A DNA stretch of 64,000 bases from Aureispira sp. CCB-QB1 (lineage in GTDB: Bacteria > Bacteroidota > Bacteroidia > Chitinophagales > Saprospiraceae): contig NZ_JHBV01000035.1 of NCBI RefSeq assembly GCF_000724545.1, positions 1-64,000 on the forward strand, in the 5' to 3' direction. Positions 16,283 through 24,756 of this stretch are shown one piece after another. How positions within the stretch are numbered: the stretch's first letter is position 1; the number at the start of each line of letters is the position of its first letter. The position numbers and the translations under genes are program-made. The notes beneath the pieces were generated by a model. It searched no databases. It was given only the letters and a program-made list of their open reading frames with translations, and was not told where the DNA came from.

Positions 16283-17779
16283 CTAAAGATTGGTAAAATA
16301 ATCATCTAAGAAAAGCAAACGGTCTTGTGTCCAATTGATTATATAGTATTGTTGTTGGGCGATGTCAATGTGACTGTTCCATTTCAAATTTTCCCAAAAT
16401 AGAATATCTGATGTACCTATTTCTGCAAAGTTATTGTCGTAAATGGAATTTAAATGCGAACTACTAAAAACATTTCCTCTAAGCAAGAACCATCTGTTTT
16501 TTAACCTTTGTTTGAAATTATTAGAATTAGTTTGCAGCAGACGATCAAAGAGATGATTGCTCAAAATAGTAGTGGTATTGGTGGGAGAACCATCCCAGAA
16601 TTGCCCTAAAGTGCCATCCAAATCCCAGGGAGTAATAAAAAATGGAGCGGTTGCATTTTGACGAACCCAAATAATGTTTTTACCTGTATTGTCAAAGGCA
16701 GATGTTAGGTTCAAAAAGATATAATAGTCTATAAAAAGGTCCAAATCAATGAAGGTATTAATTTGAGTGCTGAAGTTATGGTCGTTTTCATTAATAATAA
16801 AATCTCTTAACTGATGTAGTGGCGCCCAATGAATTCTATTTTTGGGAATAGGATACTTTTGTTCCCAGCCATCCCAATTATTGGAATGATGAGGCATATT
16901 AGAATTTAATTGCTCGAAAGTCGTTGTACCATCTCCCCAAGCTGTTGTCTTGTACAAGACAGCTTCTGGATGGTTTAAGCCAAGTTTTTCGGCGTTTATC
17001 TTCTCATTCAAACAGTAAATACCTTGATAATCATTATTGAGATAAAGTTCTACAAATTTAGATTGTATGCCATGATGCTTTAAGGGGTTCATGGCTTGCC
17101 AGATTTCAAAAGAAACTTTATTGCGCAATCTAGATGGGTCGTTGTACATAGCATCTAAAATCCAGTCTTCATTCTTATCCCAATCAAACAAAGATTTAGA
17201 GACTTTATTACCCAAACTCATGCTGTTTAGGAAAGCAAAACCATACGATTTTTTGGGATTGGATTGAGAAGAGCCACCTCTGATTTCTATCCCCACAAAA
17301 GATGTTATGGGGTAACTTGCATCAGTAGGGGAATTGATTGTCAATCGAGCTAATTTCTTTGGCTCATCTATAATGACGTTTGGAGTAACAATTCTCACAA
17401 TGGGTAAATTGGTAAAACGGAGTGTAAAATATTTGCAAATGCCTTTGGTGACTAGTTCAACAACATACTCTTCTCCAATTTTAACCTTGCCAAGGTTATT
17501 GCTAGCATTATTAGCTAATGAAATACCATCAATTGAAATGCTCGCATAATCCTGAAAACGAACATGAGGGGTAAAGTTTGAGATAGAATCCTGCGCTATG
17601 CTATATCTTAAGGAATTGGTTGCTTTGTCAAAAAAACAATCCTTGTGGTCTAAAGCTAAAATTAAAGGAAGTTCTAGTTGGTCATCGGGCAAGGCATCAA
17701 AGATGATTTCTTCTTTGTAGCAGGATTGAGAAAAAAAAAGGAATACGGCGATACAATAAAAAAAGAGGGCTTTATTCAT
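16283..17779 (-). CDS. CotH kinase family lipoprotein
   Basis: The 498-residue protein has a lipoprotein signal with Cys20 in FSQSC. The CotH domain (about 140-420) shows RGGSSQSNPKKSYGFAF (167-183), the DWILDAMYNDPSRLRNK block, ELYLNNDYQGIYCLNEKI (245-262) and the metal-binding TPWDLDGTLGQFWDG (383-397). CotH proteins are atypical protein kinases first known from spore coats; roles in non-spore-formers are not settled. Its ATG overlaps the TGA of the DUF2490 gene (ATGA), so translation is coupled. The pair may be exported and act together in the envelope (inference). Confidence 0.88.
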   Translation of the reverse strand: MNKALFFYCIAVFLFFSQSCYKEEIIFDALPDDQLELPLILALDHKDCFFDKATNSLRYSIAQDSISNFTPHVRFQDYASISIDGISLANNASNNLGKVKIGEEYVVELVTKGICKYFTLRFTNLPIVRIVTPNVIIDEPKKLARLTINSPTDASYPITSFVGIEIRGGSSQSNPKKSYGFAFLNSMSLGNKVSKSLFDWDKNEDWILDAMYNDPSRLRNKVSFEIWQAMNPLKHHGIQSKFVELYLNNDYQGIYCLNEKINAEKLGLNHPEAVLYKTTAWGDGTTTFEQLNSNMPHHSNNWDGWEQKYPIPKNRIHWAPLHQLRDFIINENDHNFSTQINTFIDLDLFIDYYIFLNLTSAFDNTGKNIIWVRQNATAPFFITPWDLDGTLGQFWDGSPTNTTTILSNHLFDRLLQTNSNNFKQRLKNRWFLLRGNVFSSSHLNSIYDNNFAEIGTSDILFWENLKWNSHIDIAQQQYYIINWTQDRLLFLDDYFTNL

Positions 17780-18465
17780 AATTCAATACTATAAATCATT
17801 TTTATAAAAAAGAATGAAAGGGCATCTTGGGGCTGCAAATTTACTTCGTATCCCACGGCAAAATTAAATTGCCCAATGACTGTTTTTATCTTATTGCCAA
17901 TATTAAACCGTAACTTATCTAAGTGTGTTTCTTGATGAGGGGTTGTGCTGACAAATAATTCCGTAGAACAATAGAATTGGTGTGTTTTCTTATACTTATA
18001 GGTCAATTTTAGTTTATTGCGAACCGTAGATTTCTTTCTAGTTATTATGGTTGGTTCTGGTTGAAATAAGTCAATAAATTTTTGTTGATATCGGAGCCTA
18101 TAAGACAGTTTAAACTTCTTACTAAACTTAGTCTTAAATTCAAGATCAAAGTTATAGCGTAGACTGTTTTCTGTTGGCTTCCATTTTTGTACATCATGTA
18201 TATAGCGAAAGTTGCCATGCAATCGAAAGTTTTTATTAATCGTATAATTTAGTCCTAGATCAGCTAAATAGGCATCAACAACGCTACTATTTTGGCAGGT
18301 TCGAAATTGTTGTTCTAAGGAAAGTTGAAAATTTTGAGGTAGTTTTTTTTTGACTAAAACTCCGACCCAAACCCCAAAATCTTGTTTTATTTTAATTTGT
18401 TGAGCATGGGTATGGGCATACAAAAGCATTAAAAACAGCAATAAAATGTTACTCTTTTTTCTCAT
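17776..18465 (-). CDS. DUF2490 outer-membrane-barrel-like protein
   Basis: The 229-residue protein has a signal peptide ending at HTHAQ and alternating strand patterns rich in aromatic and charged residues throughout (FRLHGNFRYIHDVQKW, FKLSYRLRYQQKF). This matches DUF2490, a predicted outer-membrane beta barrel. Its stop codon TGA overlaps the ATG of the CotH gene by the ATGA arrangement. The TGA stop in a real gene also shows that UGA is not reassigned here. Confidence 0.82.
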   Translation of the reverse strand: MRKKSNILLLFLMLLYAHTHAQQIKIKQDFGVWVGVLVKKKLPQNFQLSLEQQFRTCQNSSVVDAYLADLGLNYTINKNFRLHGNFRYIHDVQKWKPTENSLRYNFDLEFKTKFSKKFKLSYRLRYQQKFIDLFQPEPTIITRKKSTVRNKLKLTYKYKKTHQFYCSTELFVSTTPHQETHLDKLRFNIGNKIKTVIGQFNFAVGYEVNLQPQDALSFFFIKMIYSIEL

Positions 18466-18799
18466 TGATAAAAGACTCTGAATTTACTAAGCAAATAAAT
18501 AAGTAAGTTAACGACTCTGAATAGAGTTAGGACGTTTGTGTTTCTTGGAACAGAAGGGGAATAACCTGATAGTTGAAAATGAAATTCTTTAAGAGTTGTT
18601 TTGGTATACGGTAAGAATAGAGATATTCTTTTAAATAGTCTCTAGAAAAGACTATAAGATGATTGAAAAAGGCTGTGTAGGAGATAGCGCAAATCATCAT
18701 TAAAAAACAACTTGTCAAGAAAAAAAACGCATTGAACATGATTTCTGGATAAACCCAATGCGTTTTTTAGACCATGTTTATAATTACATCAAACGATGC
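18466..18799. other. Intergenic region between two minus-strand units
   Basis: The spacer carries the terminator at 18721-18767 and presumably the promoter of the DUF2490-CotH pair. A 70-codon hydrophobic frame on the minus strand begins inside the terminator and is not supported as a gene. Confidence 0.55.
18721..18767 (-). terminator. Intrinsic terminator
   Basis: AAAAAACGCATTG (18721-18733) pairs perfectly with CAATGCGTTTTTT (18755-18767) around a 21-nt loop. The terminal A/T tracts serve as U-tracts in either direction. It lies 33 bp past the stop of the minus-strand gene at 18800. Confidence 0.75.
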
Positions 18800-19216
18800 C
18801 TAAAACAATGCTGCAACATCTTTATGTTGAACTTGCTCGACTGTAACGCCACGGGGAACAAAAACTTTGAAGGTATATTTCTCTTCGATAGTCGTTCCTC
18901 TAATGACCAATTCTTTTTGTGCTTTTAACATGGTTAAAATCATACTTCCATCGACATCTTTAGAACTTGCTGTATAGCGTCCTGCTTCCGCCAATGCTTT
19001 TAAAGTAGGCTCATTAAAATTAACGGCATCAATTGTAGTCACTAAACGGACTATTTTTTCGTCCCATTCTTCGATTTCAATTTCTCCATCTACGGCTAAA
19101 GTAAGGACTTGCGCACCGTTGTACTGATACGATTTGACGATGTTTTTTTGGACTTGGGAAGAAGCCGCTAGAGTGCATCCAAAGACGAATGCCATTGTTA
19201 GGAATAAATATTTCAT
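18800..19216 (-). CDS. Small exported protein, paralogue A
   Basis: The 138-residue protein has a signal peptide (1-20, ending AASSQ) and then a strand-rich domain. It is paralogous to the protein encoded at 19872-20288: both are 138 residues and share the pattern GxxxxEWxExxxRxxTTI followed by NFNExxLKxLxxxGRY and VPxGVTVE. The pattern of repeated short strands resembles DUF4097-type putative adhesin repeats, but I do not recognise a firm family. Role unknown; envelope or extracellular location is likely. Confidence 0.78.
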   Translation of the reverse strand: MKYLFLTMAFVFGCTLAASSQVQKNIVKSYQYNGAQVLTLAVDGEIEIEEWDEKIVRLVTTIDAVNFNEPTLKALAEAGRYTASSKDVDGSMILTMLKAQKELVIRGTTIEEKYTFKVFVPRGVTVEQVQHKDVAALF

Positions 19217-19871
19217 ACGCTTGCTTTTTGGCTCATGTACTGCAGGGAATATACATGACTTGTGATTGAATAAATTGGGTGTGTTTGCTGTGTTTGTAGT
19301 TAGGTAGTTTGTTCTAATATTAACTTATTAAAAAATGTGTTTAGGAACAATAAGAATAATATTATGGGCAAAGATAACTAAAACTAATATGATTAAACAT
19401 ATATCAATTAAACTCTTTTTTAAGATACGAAAAATGTATGATTATCAAAAGATTATAAGATGAATATTATCCTCGGAAGGATATTTTTATTTTGCTTGTA
19501 TTGAATGTTTGTGTATTTATAAAACGAAACAAAATAGCAAAAGGTTGGTATCGTCAAAAAAAATAGCTTAGAATTTTTCAAAAACAGCCTAAATATTTAT
19601 GAATTGTCGCAAAAAGAACAAAAAGAGTAAGGAATCTTTTTATTTTTTTTAAATAAAGAGAATTGGTCTATGACTTTAATCGAGGGATTACTTCAACGAG
19701 ACAAAGTCAGTTTACTTATAAGCTAGGAATAATGATAATGGTTGGATATATTAACAGCTAGGAGAGAGGCGAGATTTACTTATAAAAAAAGCCATCCCTT
19801 TATTATAGAATGGCTTTCTTCTCAAAAAAGTTATCTTAAGCAATGAATTGGTGATCTAGTAAACTAATTAT
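19217..19871. other. Intergenic region between the two paralogues
   Basis: The 655-bp spacer is very AT-rich. It holds the terminator at 19781-19820 and the promoter region of the 18800 gene. No gene, repeat copy or structured RNA is evident. Confidence 0.55.
19781..19820 (-). terminator. Terminator after paralogue B
   Basis: AAAGCCAT (19788-19795) pairs with ATGGCTTT (19810-19817), and the minus strand then runs into seven T. It follows the stop of the gene at 19872 by about 55 bp. Confidence 0.65.
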
Positions 19872-20288
19872 TTAGTTAACTGTACTATCATTGTCAGGAT
19901 TCGAAATCATTTCGACAGTTACGCCTTCAGGAACAAGAATCTCATAAGTTAAAACTTCATTAAGGACTTGACCTCTAATGGTAACTTTTGTAGCTAGTTT
20001 AGGCATTTGAATTGTCATAACGCCATTATCAGTAGTTGTTTCTATGTTGTAACGTCCCACAGAAACCAAGCGTTTGAGGATTTCCTCATTAAAGTTGGTC
20101 AATTCAATAGTGGTGGTTACACGAATGAAGGATTCTTCCCACTCTCTAACTTGAGTTGTCCCCTCTAGGTTGATCGCAACACTAGAAGCATCGGCAGCTA
20201 GGGATTTGACAAATGTCTTTTGACTTTGTCCAAAACTAGCTGAAACAAAAAGAATAGAAAGAATAAAAAGTGTAAAGATTTTTTTCAT
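19872..20288 (-). CDS. Small exported protein, paralogue B
   Basis: The start at 20288 (MKKIFTLFILSILFVSASFGQ) is chosen over an upstream in-frame ATG at 20366 because it gives a proper signal peptide and exactly the 138-residue length of paralogue A. The mature region follows the same strand pattern (EGTTQVREWEESFIRVTTTI, NFNEEILKRLVSVGRY, EGVTVEM). A CATCTTTG element near 20364-20371 on the minus strand, close to the -7 consensus, would sit about 75 nt upstream. Function is unknown. Confidence 0.78.
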   Translation of the reverse strand: MKKIFTLFILSILFVSASFGQSQKTFVKSLAADASSVAINLEGTTQVREWEESFIRVTTTIELTNFNEEILKRLVSVGRYNIETTTDNGVMTIQMPKLATKVTIRGQVLNEVLTYEILVPEGVTVEMISNPDNDSTVN

Positions 20289-21027
20289 AATAAATTTAAT
20301 TTTTGGGTTAAAGAATAAGGAAAAAATATGCCATTCCTTAATTAGGTTGTTCTTTTGGGAGTGCAAAGATGCGATTTTTATGCCATAAAGTCAAGCTATT
20401 TTTTAACTGACAATGAATGATCTACATCAAAAATTTCATTTAAAACTAGAATGCGAAATATTATTTGGTTCAAAAAGCTTGTTGCCTTCTTTCTCGCTCA
20501 TTTTAAACTCCTTATAGACATAACATTTTTTTTAGAAAAATAATTCTATTTATTGATTTTAAGTTTTTTTAACACAAAAAGAGGGCATAATGAAACTATT
20601 TTTAAAAAACTACAATTGTTAAGTAACCACTTTCAAAAACTTTGTATAAATTCGTTGGCTAAACTATGAATGCACGACTCAAATTTTAGCATAAATACTT
20701 CACAAAACAATGAAGCGTACTTTAGTCCAATGCATAATTAGTTGTAGTAGGTTTTACCATTTGCTGATGGTAAATCATAGCATTACTTCGTTAAAAAATT
20801 GTATTAGTTTAGCTGCGCTGCTACTTCGTGGTACTTCGTGAGCGATCTCACGACCGCAGAAAGCTACCATGAAGTAGTACCGCAGGTAACTAAGCTTGCG
20901 ATCTCATGACCGCAGGGAATAATCAACGGAGTATTATCATAGGTAACTATCAATAAATAGAAAATAACTTTTTACATAAACAGTAAGCAATTATTGCTTA
21001 CATACCAACAACTATTTAATTATAACA
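20289..21027. other. Divergent intergenic region upstream of leuS
   Basis: No gene is supported in this 739-bp spacer. Its 3' third is occupied by a composite copy of the dispersed repeat (20790-20945). The remainder is AT-rich and should contain the leuS promoter. Confidence 0.55.
20790..20945. repeat. Composite copy of the dispersed intergenic repeat
   Basis: The core GCTGCGCTGCTACTTCGTGG (20814-20833) is followed by two versions of the accessory block, GATCTCACGACCGCAG (about 20851-20866) and GATCTCATGACCGCAGGGA (about 20899-20917), and an arm-like AATCAACGGAGTATTA. Internal repetition suggests nested insertion or duplication of the element. Confidence 0.65.
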
Positions 21028-23835
21028 ATGGATTACGAATCAAGTGAAATTGAGGCGAAATGGAAACAGTATTGGGCTGAGCATGAGGTATACAAAACTT
21101 CTAACGATACCTCAAAACCCAAGTATTATGTATTGGATATGTTCCCCTATCCATCTGGAGCTGGGCTACATGTAGGGCATCCGCTAGGCTATATTGCTAG
21201 CGATATTTTTGCTCGATACAAGCGTTTACAAGGTTATAACGTATTGCATCCAATGGGATACGATGCTTTTGGTTTGCCTGCTGAACAGTACGCCATTCAA
21301 ACAGGAGTGCACCCTGCTGTTTCTACCAATCAGAATATTAGTTTCTATCGTAAGCAGTTGGATAACTTAGGCTTTTCTTTTGATTGGAGCCGTTCTGTGA
21401 ATACTTCAGATCCAAAGTATTATAAATGGACACAGCATATTTTCTTGAAGTTGTTTGCTCATTATTATAACAATGAAATAGATAAAGCTGAACCGATAGA
21501 AAATCTAGTTGAACTATTTGAAAAAGAAGGAAATAAAAATGTTCAGGCTGCTTCTAGCCAAGAAACTATTTTTTCTGCGGATGAATGGAATGGTTACAGT
21601 CCCAAAGAACAGGACGATGTATTAATGAATTATCGTTTGGCGTATCGTAAAGTTGGTTTTGTAAACTGGTGCGAAGAATTAGGAACTGTTTTGGCAAATG
21701 ACGAGGTCAAGGATGGTGTTTCGGAGCGAGGAGGATACCCCGTTGTTAAAAAACCAATGCGCCAGTGGGCATTGCGTATTACTGCTTATGCAGAACGTTT
21801 GTTGAATGGCTTGGAACAAGTCGAATTTTCAGAAGCTTTAAAGACGCAACAACGCAATTGGATTGGACGTTCAGAAGGAGCACAATTGTTTTTTGACGTA
21901 CACAATAGCAATGAGAAAATAGAAGTCTTTACAACACGCCCAGATACTATTTTTGGTGCTACATTTATGGTGTTGGCACCAGAGCACGATTTGGTAAAGG
22001 AGATTACAACAGAAGCACAAAGACAAGAAATAGAAGATTATCAGGCATATGCCAACAGCCGCTCTGAAAGAGATCGTATGGCTGATGTAAAGTCCATCAC
22101 AGGTGCTTTCACAGGTGCTTATGCTGTCAATCCATTTACAGGAACCAGAATTCCTATTTGGATTGCCGATTATGTATTGATTGGATATGGAACAGGAGCA
22201 ATTATGGCTGTTCCTAGTGGAGATGAAAGAGACGAACGTTTTGCAAAACACTTCGGCTTAGAGATTGTACAGGTGGTAGATCAATCGGCTTATGAAGGTG
22301 CTGCAATTGGTGATAAAGTGGGCACGATGATTAATTCTGGTTTCTTAAACGGCTTCCCTGTTACAGAAGCAATTACGAAGGCAATTGAAGAAATCAATGC
22401 TAAGAATATAGGAGAAGGAAAGATCAATTATCGTTTAAGAGATGCTAACTTTAGCCGTCAGCGTTATTGGGGAGAACCATTTCCCGTGAAATATGACAAA
22501 GACGGTGTGGCGTACGCTGAAACGAATTTGCCATTGGAATTACCTACATTAGATAATTTTAAACCAACCAAAGAAGGCAAGGCACCTTTGGCTAGAGCTG
22601 AAGAATGGGTGCATCAAGATGGTATGACGCGTGAAATTGATACTATGCCTGGTTTTGCGGGGTCTTCTTGGTATTTCTTACGCTACATGGATCCAAATAA
22701 TGATGAGGCGCCATTTAGTGCTGAGGCAGTTAATTACTGGAAAGAAGTAGACTTGTATGTCGGTGGAGCTGAACATGCTGTAGGACATTTGATGTATTCT
22801 CGTTTTTGGCATAAATTTATGTTTGATCTAGGCATGGTACCAACGCGTGAGCCATATAAAAAATTGGTGAACCAAGGTATGTTGCAGGGAGTTATCGAGT
22901 TTTTGTATATGCTCAAAGAAAAACAAGATGGTCAATCTGTATTTGTAAGTGCCGATCAATTGTCGGAATACGATGGGCAAGAGTTTGCTCAAATTCCTGT
23001 GCATATTGATTTTGTAACAGATTATGGCAAACCAGAATCTTATTTAAATGAAGAAGGTAGAAAGCAATTTAAGGCTTGGAGACCAGATTATGCAGGGGCT
23101 GTTTTTGTAACGAATGCAAAAGGGCAGGTAGTTACTCATAGTGAAATCGGTAAAATTTCTAAGCGTTATTTCAATGTTGTTAATCCTGATGATGTGGTAG
23201 CGCAATATGGAACAGACTGTTTCCGTATGTATGAAATGTTCTTGGGGCCATTGGAAGATAGTAAGCCTTGGGATACAAAGGGAATTACAGGAGTATCAAA
23301 ATTCTTGCGTAAATTCTGGAATTTATTCTACAAGGATGGGCAATGGGCTATCAGCGAGGAAAAAGCAACGCCAGACGAGTTGAAAATTTTGCACACTGCG
23401 ATTAAAAAAGTGAACCAAGATATTGCTAATTTCTCTTTTAACACTTGCATTGCTCATTTTATGGTGGTAACCAATGACTTAAAGAAAGTTAATTGCAACA
23501 AACGAGAAGTTCTAGAACCATTGGTTGTTTTGATGGCTCCGTTTGCACCATTTATTACAGAAGAGTTGTGGCAGCAACTGGGACATGAAGGTTCTATTCA
23601 TGCCAACGGGAAATACCCAGAGCACAATCCTGCTTATTTAGTACAAAGTACGATTACGTATCCTGTTTGTGTGAATGGCAAAAAACGTGCAACGGTCACT
23701 TTTGCGGCAGATGCGACAAAAGACGCTATTGAGCAAGAAGCTTTGGCTGTTGATGAGGTACAAAAATGGATTGATGGAAAGCCAATTCGAAAGATAATTG
23801 TCGTACCTAAGCGAATGGTTAATATTGTAATTTAG
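21028..23835 (+). CDS. leuS: Leucyl-tRNA synthetase
   Basis: The 935-residue class I synthetase attaches leucine to tRNA-Leu. The HIGH-type motif is PYPSGAGLHVGHP (residues 40-52). The editing domain carries the Thr-rich TTRPDTIFGATFMVLAPEHD and later DERDERFAKHF. The KMSKS loop reads KISKR (709-713) in GKISKRYFNVVNPDD; Lys-x-Ser-Lys is kept but Met is replaced by Ile and the last Ser by Arg. An extra segment before it (about residues 625-700) is part of the catalytic core insert. Length is normal for Bacteroidota. A strong terminator follows, so it is monocistronic. Confidence 0.97.
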   Translation: MDYESSEIEAKWKQYWAEHEVYKTSNDTSKPKYYVLDMFPYPSGAGLHVGHPLGYIASDIFARYKRLQGYNVLHPMGYDAFGLPAEQYAIQTGVHPAVSTNQNISFYRKQLDNLGFSFDWSRSVNTSDPKYYKWTQHIFLKLFAHYYNNEIDKAEPIENLVELFEKEGNKNVQAASSQETIFSADEWNGYSPKEQDDVLMNYRLAYRKVGFVNWCEELGTVLANDEVKDGVSERGGYPVVKKPMRQWALRITAYAERLLNGLEQVEFSEALKTQQRNWIGRSEGAQLFFDVHNSNEKIEVFTTRPDTIFGATFMVLAPEHDLVKEITTEAQRQEIEDYQAYANSRSERDRMADVKSITGAFTGAYAVNPFTGTRIPIWIADYVLIGYGTGAIMAVPSGDERDERFAKHFGLEIVQVVDQSAYEGAAIGDKVGTMINSGFLNGFPVTEAITKAIEEINAKNIGEGKINYRLRDANFSRQRYWGEPFPVKYDKDGVAYAETNLPLELPTLDNFKPTKEGKAPLARAEEWVHQDGMTREIDTMPGFAGSSWYFLRYMDPNNDEAPFSAEAVNYWKEVDLYVGGAEHAVGHLMYSRFWHKFMFDLGMVPTREPYKKLVNQGMLQGVIEFLYMLKEKQDGQSVFVSADQLSEYDGQEFAQIPVHIDFVTDYGKPESYLNEEGRKQFKAWRPDYAGAVFVTNAKGQVVTHSEIGKISKRYFNVVNPDDVVAQYGTDCFRMYEMFLGPLEDSKPWDTKGITGVSKFLRKFWNLFYKDGQWAISEEKATPDELKILHTAIKKVNQDIANFSFNTCIAHFMVVTNDLKKVNCNKREVLEPLVVLMAPFAPFITEELWQQLGHEGSIHANGKYPEHNPAYLVQSTITYPVCVNGKKRATVTFAADATKDAIEQEALAVDEVQKWIDGKPIRKIIVVPKRMVNIVI

Positions 23836-23903
23836 TATTGTCCGTATCTATTCTTAATCTCATTATTTAGATTTATAAGGCGGATTATCGTTATAAAAGC
23901 TTT

Positions 23904-23936
23904 GGTGCAAGTACATGGGGTACTTGCACCTTTTTT
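23904..23936 (+). terminator. Intrinsic terminator of leuS
   Basis: GGTGCAAGTA (23904-23913) and TACTTGCACC (23921-23930) form a perfect 10-bp stem with a 7-nt loop, followed directly by six T. Confidence 0.9.
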
Positions 23937-24017
23937 ATTGAATTTTTTTGTCAACAGGCGTAGCTAAAAAAGCAAAGGGCTCACGAACTATTACGCTACG
24001 TATACTTATATTTTAAG

Positions 24018-24683
24018 ATGCTACTAGTTTACCGTTTTTTATTACTTTTATTTATAATAATCAGCAAGCCTCTAGCTGCACAAGATTGTGAAAAAGCTTG
24101 GATGTATTATGAGCAAAGATTGGAATTAAGCCAAATCACAGAGCGTCATTTTGGTATAAGTGTTCCTGTAGAGAAGATACAGATTGATTTTTTGGGCGCT
24201 CCTGTAGGCATTCCTTTTAATTATACGATTCAAAAATATAGTACAGATAACGACCACATCATATTAGAAAATGAAAAGGGTTTATATTTGCATAAAGAGG
24301 CGTATCAAGCTTTAGAAGCCATGCGTGTGGAATCAGAGAAAGAAGGAATTTACCTCCAACTTAATAATACTTATCGTAGTTACAGCTACCAAAAACACTT
24401 GCACAACAAATTAGGGGCAAAACAGGCTGAGCGACCAGGGTATTCAGAACATCACTTGTTTACAGCAATAGATTTAGAACGAGTAACGAACAAGAAGTTT
24501 CTTTGGTTGTTGCGCCACGCATTTGATTTTGGCTGGGTGCCAAGTTATTATTTTAGAGAGGGAAGTGCTATAAAAAAAGAACCTTGGCATTGGCGCTATG
24601 TAGGAAAATTGGCTGCGACAAAATTTAGATGTGCTTGGAAGGAGGAAATTGATCGTCGTATTTGGAAGTTAAAGAAAAAGTAA
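24018..24683 (+). CDS. VanY-like D-alanyl-D-alanine carboxypeptidase (M15)
   Basis: The 221-residue exported protein has a signal peptide (1-22, ending LAAQ). The M15B zinc site is visible: His145 and Asp152 in GYSEHHLFTAIDL and His191 with catalytic Glu188 in EPWHWRYVG. The NNTYRSYSYQ segment (116-125) is the usual substrate-pocket block. It would trim the terminal D-Ala of peptidoglycan stem peptides in the periplasm. The Gly normally found within the SxHxxGxAxD motif is replaced here (HHLFTAID), a minor deviation. It stands alone after leuS. Confidence 0.88.
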   Translation: MLLVYRFLLLLFIIISKPLAAQDCEKAWMYYEQRLELSQITERHFGISVPVEKIQIDFLGAPVGIPFNYTIQKYSTDNDHIILENEKGLYLHKEAYQALEAMRVESEKEGIYLQLNNTYRSYSYQKHLHNKLGAKQAERPGYSEHHLFTAIDLERVTNKKFLWLLRHAFDFGWVPSYYFREGSAIKKEPWHWRYVGKLAATKFRCAWKEEIDRRIWKLKKK

Positions 24684-24695
24684 ACTCATCTTCCA

Positions 24696-24728
24696 TAAAA
24701 AAAGCATTCCCTAAAATTAGAGAATGCT
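24696..24728 (-). terminator. Terminator between convergent genes
   Basis: AGCATTC (24703-24709) pairs with GAATGCT (24722-24728), extendable to 10 pairs with one mismatch. Seven A precede it, giving a U-tract for the minus-strand M1-like gene. Confidence 0.7.
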
Positions 24729-24756
24729 GATATATTGTGAGGCATCAAAAAAGAGC

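Noticed and set aside
18527-18739. 70-codon hydrophobic frame on the minus strand
   Set aside because: Its start lies within the terminator of the upstream gene and the sequence is compositionally biased.
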